Source of the DNA: Secundilactobacillus hailunensis
Lineage (GTDB): Bacteria; Bacillota; Bacilli; Lactobacillales; Lactobacillaceae
Direction: 5' to 3'
Assembly (NCBI RefSeq): GCF_005405185.1
Contig: NZ_BJDO01000023.1
Coordinates: forward strand, 1-39,156
Length of the DNA: 39,156 nucleotides
Shown here: piece by piece, positions 33,648 through 39,156 of the stretch
Layout of the letters: every line of letters starts with the position of its first letter
Numbering within the stretch: the first letter of the stretch is position 1
Notes under the pieces: generated by a model
Told to the model about the DNA's origin: nothing
Database searches by the model: none
Seen by the model: only the letters and a program-made list of their open reading frames with translations
Translations under genes and position numbers: made by a program

Positions 33648-33899
33648 CTAGCCCCAAGTATATGAATATCGAGAACCAGCGCCATGATCGTCAACAATCA
33701 AATACCAACGACCAGATCCGGAGGCCTTAATTACCACTGGAGACTTAGTAGCAGAACCGCCGTAGTATTTAAAGCCACCACCTTGTTGATAATGGTTGAA
33801 ATTTGCTTGATCAACCAGATAAACATCAGCTGCCTTTTGAAGCCTGACAGTAACGGATAGTTCTCCAGATGGATTGTCATAATGTGGAATGTCATCCAT
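33648..33899 (-). CDS. Free-standing DUF1883 protein
   Basis: This is an 83-residue single-domain protein. VRLQKAADVYLVDQANFNHY, FKYYGGSATKSPVVI and SGRWYLIVDDHG match the DUF1883 pattern (anVrLmdxxNFxxY...YYGGxxxxSPv...GxWyvvvD). This small predicted beta domain is elsewhere found alone or fused to other domains, including TIR-like ones; its function is unknown. I start at ATG 33899, about 8 nt after GAAGG; a GTG at 33908 overlaps that site. No signal peptide, so cytoplasmic. It lies in the accessory stretch between a TA module and a decayed HAD copy. Confidence 0.8.
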   Translation of the reverse strand: MDDIPHYDNPSGELSVTVRLQKAADVYLVDQANFNHYQQGGGFKYYGGSATKSPVVIKASGSGRWYLIVDDHGAGSRYSYTWG

Positions 33900-34120
33900 A
33901 GGGAACACCTTCTTTCTAGAATAATTATCTCACTTACAGCAATAGATGATATGATACATTGTGCACAAAATATATTTAACAAACTAACATGATGCCAGTA
34001 CGAGGTTTATATTTGCCAGGGGGAAACGATACCCTTTAAATAAACTTTTGCACGAAAAAATGATTTGTCACTATTCAAAACATGGAATGGCCAGTACTTA
34101 TTGTAGAGAAGGTATCTAAA

Positions 34121-34378
34121 TTACCTGGACATTACAGCTATTGCTGCTAAGAAATCACGGGGCGTGAATTACATCGCAAAACGCGAACAATTAAATCTGA
34201 GTGAGACTGCCGCCTTTGGTGACGGCCCGAACGATATTCCCATGTTAAAACTGGTGGAAATGCTGATCGTCATAGGCATGGCCTGCCTGAGGTTAAGCAG
34301 GTTGCCCGCTACCTAACCGCCGATAATGAGCATGACGGTGTGGGTCGGGGGATTAAGAAGTTTGTGTTAGGTGAATAG
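34121..34378 (+). pseudogene. Decayed 3' fragment of a second HAD phosphatase gene
   Basis: The 258 bases align base for base with 32423-32681 of the intact HAD gene, with about 20 substitutions and one single-base deletion (near 34275) that breaks the frame. Many differences are silent third-position changes, while others (for example ATG to ATA in the motif after GDGPND) are not. The copy therefore diverged as a working gene before it decayed. The 5' two-thirds of the gene is missing; similarity stops abruptly near 34121. Its downstream terminator differs from that of the intact gene. The interval between the copies carries the TA module and the DUF1883 gene. Confidence 0.9.
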
Positions 34379-34390
34379 AAAAATATAAAT

Positions 34391-34438
34391 AAGACGTCAG
34401 TAAACTCTTAATTCTAATAATTTACTGATGCCTTTTTA
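34391..34438 (+). terminator. Terminator after the HAD fragment
   Basis: GTCAGTAAA/TTTACTGATGCC form the stem, followed by TTTTT; the loop is about 15 nt. Confidence 0.65.
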
Positions 34439-35255
34439 ATTTGGTTAATTAAATAGTTAAAATGAATATAATCATGTGGAGGTAAGGATATGTTTGGTTT
34501 CCAATAAGCCTGATAACATAAGGAAAAACGGCATAATGGTGTCTAAAAATAAAAAATTAAATTTTTATTAACTGAATAATTATCAATATATGGTCTAGAA
34601 ATATTCAAAGTGAACGAACCTTTACTAGGTCTGGTTTAAAGCAAAATGATGATTTAGGAATAATTTGTAATTTGTCTAGTACTAAAAATAGCTTTAGACA
34701 GTTGAAAATTATCTAAAACTATTTTTTATGTGATATAACCGTATGATAAACGTCTACCGTTAGAGGTTATTCGTCATTATCGATTTGTTGAACAAGATTG
34801 AAATTTGGTTGACAGATATAATTATATCTAAAATTTTTGAAAATTGTTTTTATTGAAAAAAGTCCAAAAATTGTTTCTGTGAAAATACTGAAAATAACAA
34901 GTTTAATATTGATATGAGTGAGCAGGTTAAATTAAAGTTGATTACTCTGATATGAATTATTCATGCAAACTTAATGTTTAAATAAGATTTAAAATGAAAA
35001 TCATCTTATTTTTTTACATAATATCAAAAGCAGGTAATATGATGATTATTAGTTTTTCATAGTGCTAAATTAGATAAAAAAGAGGTAATAAATTCCGTGT
35101 TATAGGAAAATAGCATAAATGAATATTCCCTCAATAACGGGAATCTTTATTTATTAACCCTGTTTATCATTAGAAATAGCTACTTGAATTAGTAAGTGTA
35201 ATGGTGATAATATACTGACCAATTAGTAAGCCATATATTTCAATCGGAGGTTGAA
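34439..35255. other. AT-rich stretch without genes, two terminator-like hairpins
   Basis: No open frame with a ribosome binding site and useful length is present on either strand. GGAGGTAAGGAT-ATG at 34481-34495 starts a frame that stops after five codons. Two hairpins with T-runs occur: AAAATAG.TTTAGA/TCTAAA.CTATTTTTT (34685-34727) and AATAAGATTT/…TCTTATTTTTTT (34981-35018). ATTCCC/GGGAAT lies at 35125-35144. The strong AT bias and isolated signals suggest decayed or transferred DNA. Confidence 0.55.
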
Positions 35256-35312
35256 ATGATAAAGGTAACGGGTCTACTAAGGGTTTTTGGTACGTTTTGG
35301 GGGAGTACCTAA
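35256..35312 (+). other. Possible 18-codon leader ORF upstream of the adhesin gene
   Basis: ATG 35256 has CGGAGG at 35245-35250 and encodes MIKVTGLLRVFGTFWGST before TAA. It ends 34 nt before the adhesin start. The segment GGTAC...GTACC inside it can form a hairpin. Translation is unproven. Confidence 0.3.
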
Positions 35313-35346
35313 AACGCGCCGTGAATTTATCAAGGGGGAATATTCG

Positions 35347-38300
35347 TTGGAAAAGTATAAATTTAACAGGCAAAAGTTAGAGTGTGATACCGCTGAAAGA
35401 AAAGTTAGATTTAAACTTTATAAGGCTGGAACACGTTGGTTAGTTGCTGGGATGGCAACACTGACTTTTGGGTTAGGTGCTTTCTCAGCTCCGGAGCAGG
35501 TAAAAGCGGACACTAATTCATCTACTGGTGAGAGTGACACAAGTTCAAGTACGACAAAAAATGTAACCGGTCCCAATCAAGTTGCTTTGAAGAGTTCGCA
35601 GAATAATGCTGCAACTTCCTCAACGACTACTCAGTCGATTTCTGTAAAGGCACCTTCAACGGAGGGTACAAAACCGGCTGGAGATACTACTAACGATGAT
35701 CAGCAAGCTATTACGGCGCCACAGAGTACAGCATCATCAGTTACTCAGCCTAGGACTGCAAGTGGCAATGCAACAGCCAATCAAACAACAGCAGCGAAGC
35801 CGTCCTCAACGGAAGGTACAGGATCAGCTGGAACTGCTGCTAGTGATCAAGCAACTACAAATAAGACCACTGTTGATACGGGTGCAACACTAAAGGACAG
35901 TGGTGTAAGTGCCTTAACGGATACTAAGAGCCAAGCAACATTAGCAAAGACGGTTTTAGCTACCGGAACTACTGCTAATAATCAAAAAGGCGCAAGTAAA
36001 ATTGATGTTGATGCTGCTTCAACATCAACAGGTAGTGCTATAAATACATTAACGGACACCCAAACTGGGCAGACAGCATTAGCAACTGCTGGTGTTAATA
36101 ACCAAAAAGTCGCCTTCAAGGAAGCTGTCGATGCGGTTGCAACAACACAGACTGCTGTAGCAGCTGCACCTGTTGATCCTACTAAAACAGCACATTATAT
36201 CGTTAGCTACATTGATGAAGATGAGGACAACCGAGTAATTCAAAATGTTTTAGTTACAGACACAGAAACACTAGCTGCGCATGGTTTTTACAATTATAAG
36301 TTGGGGTATGTGCAGAAGTCTGATGGGACAGCAGATACTACGGGTCCCAAAGGTGTTACTTTTAATATTGCCGATTATAATTATGATTTAAATAAGCTTA
36401 GTGAAAAGGCGGGTTCAACTTTTGAAGAAGGGCTGATAGACGATCCAGGTTCTAAAGTCCCTTCATATGATCCAACTCCTGGTTATGAAATAATTAAGGC
36501 TGCTAGTTCCCGTGCTCAAGAGTACATCATTCAATTACAGCACAAATATAAAACGGGTGTGGCAACTGGAAGCCGTACCGTTAACTTCAAGTACACGGAT
36601 GGCGCTACGGCGGCTAAATCAGTGAGTGATACGGCTCCTTTTGAATACCGAACTGATTTAGCTTTGCAGGGTGCTAAGCAAGCCTCTTATACGAAGAAAG
36701 ACGGTACCGTACTTCATCAGACGACATATCGTTTTAATCCTAGTACACTGACACCATTCCAGCTTAATACTAATGTATCTGTGGATCCAAAGTATAAGGC
36801 AGTTTCAGCAGTTGCTGTCAAAGGTGCTACACCAAATGTAGCATCTATCCCTGCTGTTTCAGTTACTAATGCTGATGGTTCACCAGCGAAACTATCTTAT
36901 GATATTATCTATACACCCAAACATGAAACACCGGAAAATAATACTGATCAACTTGATTTAACTAAGAATGTTACTGAAAATGTTATTTATAAAAGCAGTG
37001 ATGGAACTCAGTTGGATACGGACAACAACGTCCAGACGTTGACGTTCTATCGGACTGCTACTGTGAAGGAAGATGGCAGTGGTAACTGGGGTTATTCAGT
37101 TTGGACGACTAACCCTGATGGTGTATCTGAACATAATGATGATAAGTCAGATGATACAAAGGGTACGATTAATAAAGTGCCAGACTATATCCTTAATTCA
37201 CAAGAGGGTTACACCTTTAGTAAAGCTACAACTGCTGTGGATGGTAAGGCTGTGACGGCAGCAAATGATCCTGTGACCGTCACTGGTGCTAATAACACTG
37301 TTACTCGAACACTAATTTATACTAAGAATCCTGATATGACGCAAACCGACGGGCCAACTCAAACCGTTACCCGGACGATTCATTTTGTTGATCAAGCTAC
37401 TGGCACTCAGGTTCATCCTGATATCAAGCAAACAGTTACATTTGGAACAAAATATATTAAAGCTACCAACACGATTGTTTCCTATACCGTCAAGTCATCT
37501 GATGAAGATGGTGATGGAAAAGCTGATACGACAACTAATAAGATTTTTACCTCTCTCAAGGCACCTGCACCTACTGTCGCTGCCTATACTGGTGAAGTTC
37601 CTGATATTAAAGTAGTTTCCGATCAGAACGTACCAGTGCAAGCTGATGGTCTGTTAGCGGGTATTCAGACTACGGTCACGTACAGTAAGCCTGCTGAAGG
37701 AAGTACATCAATTCACGCACTTACTGATGATTCAACTGCAGGTAAACATATTGTTTACTTCTATACTGGTTCAGTAGTGTCAAAGACTTCTGATATTCCA
37801 AAGGGGTCGGTGATTGGTCAAGCAACCATTAATGATGGTGCTAAGGGTGCTACTGGCGCTGTGGGTGCTACCGGTGCTGCAGGGGTAACTCCCAACATAA
37901 CAGTTAATCCGACTGGAACCACTAGCACAGACGGTTCAACGACTACCTATCAAGTACTGAATGGAACTAAATCTATTGGTTCTTTCACGGTTAAAAATGG
38001 ATCAACCCCAACCTTAACTGAAAATCCCACTAAGACTGGTTACGATGTTCAGATTAATGGTAAGACAGTTGGAACACTGACTAATGGTGCACAGGGTATA
38101 CCGGGTGCTAAAGGTGATACTGGTGCTACCGGTGCTGCCGGCAAAGATGGTGCTACTCCAGTGGTTACGACTACACCGAAAAAAGATACATCGGGTAATG
38201 TCATTGGTACTACAGTTACCCTTACTACAGCAGGTCAAGCACCTGTTAGCTTTAATGTTGTTAATGGTACTAACGGGGCAGCCGCTAAGCCGGTAACCAT

Positions 38301-39156
38301 TGATACTGCACCAACTACAGGTCAAAACGGTCAAACCGGTACGGCAGTTACTGTAAACTCGTATGGTCCTGATGGTAAACTACAGCAAAATACTTTCTAT
38401 GTATATAATGGTCAAAAAGGTGATAAAGGTGACACTGGTACTACCGGGGCTACAGGCAAAGATGGTGTTACTCCAGTGGTCACTACTACGCCGGAAACAG
38501 ATGCTTCAGGTAGTGTTATTGGAACTACAGTTACCTTTACTACGACAGGTCAAGCACCTGTTAGCTTTAATGTTGCTAATGGGGCAACTCCAACGCTAAC
38601 TGAAACCAAAGACAATCAAGGTAATGTTACGGGCTATGATGTTTTAATTAATGGTCAAAAAGTTGGCACGCTTACTAATGGTGCCAAGGGTGATCCTGGT
38701 GCAGCCGGTAAGGACGGCAGTACACCAACTATTGATCCTAAGCAGACGACAACGGATAAAGATGGCAATACCACCTATGTATTAGTTGACGGCGCTGGCA
38801 AGACAGTTGGAACATTCACTGCTAACAAGGGTGCTAAGGGTGATACAGGTGCTCAAGGCATCCAGGGTGTTGCCGGAAAAGATGGCAGCACACCGACCAT
38901 TGATCCAAGCAAGACGACAACTGGTACGGATGCCAATGGTAATCCAACCACGACTTACCACTTCATGATCACCGGACCTGATGGCAAACCCGCTGATGTC
39001 GGTCAACTGACCGTTACCGACGGTAAGAATGGAACTAATGGCGATACGCCAAAGATTGATCCAAGCAAGACGACGACTGATGCCAATGGCAACCAGGTTT
39101 ACACGCTTGTAGATAGTAAAGGTAATTCACTTGGGACCTTGACGGCACCTAAAGGT
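35347..39156 (+). CDS. Large mosaic surface protein: KxYKxGKxW-type signal, mucin-binding and collagen-like domains (3' end outside window)
   Basis: The frame is open for 1270 codons and runs off the window. The start is TTG 35347, 6 nt after AAGGGGGAA. Residues 23-31 (KLYKAGTRW) match the KxYKxGKxW signal motif, followed by a hydrophobic core and a likely cleavage site near VKAD (52-55). Residues 56-280 are Ser/Thr/Ala-rich, probably glycosylated. HYIVSYIDEDEDN (about 283) and NFKYTDGATAAK (about 410) look MucBP-like. VIYKSSDGTQLDTDNNVQTL (about 545) and RTIHFVDQATGTQVHPD (about 677) look like Mub B2 domains. From 831 on, Gly-X-Y blocks alternate with 25-90-residue beta modules often starting TPTIDP or TPVVTT. 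A role in adhesion to mucus or matrix is inferred. A cell-wall anchor would lie beyond the window. Confidence 0.9.
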   Translation, partial: MEKYKFNRQKLECDTAERKVRFKLYKAGTRWLVAGMATLTFGLGAFSAPEQVKADTNSSTGESDTSSSTTKNVTGPNQVALKSSQNNAATSSTTTQSISVKAPSTEGTKPAGDTTNDDQQAITAPQSTASSVTQPRTASGNATANQTTAAKPSSTEGTGSAGTAASDQATTNKTTVDTGATLKDSGVSALTDTKSQATLAKTVLATGTTANNQKGASKIDVDAASTSTGSAINTLTDTQTGQTALATAGVNNQKVAFKEAVDAVATTQTAVAAAPVDPTKTAHYIVSYIDEDEDNRVIQNVLVTDTETLAAHGFYNYKLGYVQKSDGTADTTGPKGVTFNIADYNYDLNKLSEKAGSTFEEGLIDDPGSKVPSYDPTPGYEIIKAASSRAQEYIIQLQHKYKTGVATGSRTVNFKYTDGATAAKSVSDTAPFEYRTDLALQGAKQASYTKKDGTVLHQTTYRFNPSTLTPFQLNTNVSVDPKYKAVSAVAVKGATPNVASIPAVSVTNADGSPAKLSYDIIYTPKHETPENNTDQLDLTKNVTENVIYKSSDGTQLDTDNNVQTLTFYRTATVKEDGSGNWGYSVWTTNPDGVSEHNDDKSDDTKGTINKVPDYILNSQEGYTFSKATTAVDGKAVTAANDPVTVTGANNTVTRTLIYTKNPDMTQTDGPTQTVTRTIHFVDQATGTQVHPDIKQTVTFGTKYIKATNTIVSYTVKSSDEDGDGKADTTTNKIFTSLKAPAPTVAAYTGEVPDIKVVSDQNVPVQADGLLAGIQTTVTYSKPAEGSTSIHALTDDSTAGKHIVYFYTGSVVSKTSDIPKGSVIGQATINDGAKGATGAVGATGAAGVTPNITVNPTGTTSTDGSTTTYQVLNGTKSIGSFTVKNGSTPTLTENPTKTGYDVQINGKTVGTLTNGAQGIPGAKGDTGATGAAGKDGATPVVTTTPKKDTSGNVIGTTVTLTTAGQAPVSFNVVNGTNGAAAKPVTIDTAPTTGQNGQTGTAVTVNSYGPDGKLQQNTFYVYNGQKGDKGDTGTTGATGKDGVTPVVTTTPETDASGSVIGTTVTFTTTGQAPVSFNVANGATPTLTETKDNQGNVTGYDVLINGQKVGTLTNGAKGDPGAAGKDGSTPTIDPKQTTTDKDGNTTYVLVDGAGKTVGTFTANKGAKGDTGAQGIQGVAGKDGSTPTIDPSKTTTGTDANGNPTTTYHFMITGPDGKPADVGQLTVTDGKNGTNGDTPKIDPSKTTTDANGNQVYTLVDSKGNSLGTLTAPKG
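37837..39156 (+). repeat. Collagen-like Gly-X-Y blocks alternating with short beta modules
   Basis: At least five Gly-X-Y runs are present: residues 831-846, 914-937, 1022-1042, 1112-1126 and 1162-1182, with units such as GAKGDT, GATGAAGKDG and GIPGAK. Each is followed by a module opening TP(T/V). At DNA level 38143-38275 and 38455-38587 are near copies (TTTTP then GTTVT..TTGQAPVSFNV). TCCAAGCAAGACGACxAC also recurs at 38905 and 39060. This marks expansion by recombination. Confidence 0.85.

Noticed and set aside
34741-34805. Protein-like fragment (RLPLEVIRHYRFVEQD) in the AT-rich gap
   Set aside because: It is only about 20 codons between stops, without a start or ribosome binding site. It may be a gene relic but cannot be told from chance.
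38014-38334. A 106-codon Cys/Ser/Thr-rich open frame on the - strand
   Set aside because: It is the mirror of the Gly-X-Y and Thr-rich repeats of the adhesin gene; similar mirrors occur at 38782-39006.
37837-39156. Regular repeats that could suggest a CRISPR array
   Set aside because: Repeats are in frame, encode Gly-X-Y and TPTIDP units, vary in length, and lack unique spacers of constant size.

Overview
The window reads as a chromosome segment of a low-to-moderate GC Gram-positive bacterium of the family Lactobacillaceae. The evidence is strong AAGGAGG-type ribosome binding sites, frequent TTG/GTG starts, T-box leaders, TPP riboswitches, cre sites, a thiMDE salvage operon without de novo thiamine genes, and a surface protein with a KxYKxGKxW-type signal peptide. 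The species cannot be fixed from sequence alone; the gene content would fit the Lactiplantibacillus/Levilactobacillus/Secundilactobacillus part of the family. No rRNA, tRNA, CRISPR array, transposase or prophage gene was seen.

Layout. 1-3.4 kb: two small membrane proteins and a T-box-controlled NhaC-family transporter. 3.4-7.4 kb: purine interconversion genes, with purA-guaC divergent from purB across a shared regulatory gap with PurBox-like motifs. 7.4-13 kb: a PadR/DUF4097 pair, an alpha/beta hydrolase broken by one in-frame TGA, a tyrosine phosphatase, and an SDR-like protein with an esterase-like hydrolase. 13-14.7 kb: TPP-riboswitch-controlled tenA and a class I amidotransferase/peptidase C26. 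15-21.6 kb: small unknown genes, a divergent glycerol kinase with a cre site in its promoter, an RlmCD-type rRNA methyltransferase, galactose mutarotase with a cre site, and an aldo/keto reductase. 21.8-24.3 kb: a second TPP riboswitch and thiM-thiD-thiE. 24.4-27.8 kb: an ADP-ribosylglycohydrolase, NCS1 permease and PfkB kinase operon that looks like nucleoside or N-glycoside salvage. 27.9-32.7 kb: a second peptidase C26, an orphan Phd/YefM antitoxin, a D-2-hydroxyacid dehydrogenase, a T-box-controlled CycA-like permease, and a Cof-type HAD phosphatase.

32.7-39.2 kb is accessory in character: a RelBE-like toxin-antitoxin pair, a free-standing DUF1883 protein, and a decayed second copy of the HAD gene's 3' end. 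An AT-rich stretch without genes follows. Last comes the first 1270 codons of a very large secreted or cell-surface protein that runs off the window. It carries mucin-binding-like domains and interrupted collagen-like Gly-X-Y blocks.

The two most distinctive signals are this mosaic adhesin and a family of four intergenic long-hairpin repeats (7.4, 7.5, 14.8 and 21.7 kb). The repeats keep their loop and borders while the stem sequence changes with paired substitutions. Thiamine salvage is set up as two separately placed TPP-controlled units, and sugar/polyol genes (glpK, galM) carry catabolite-repression sites.
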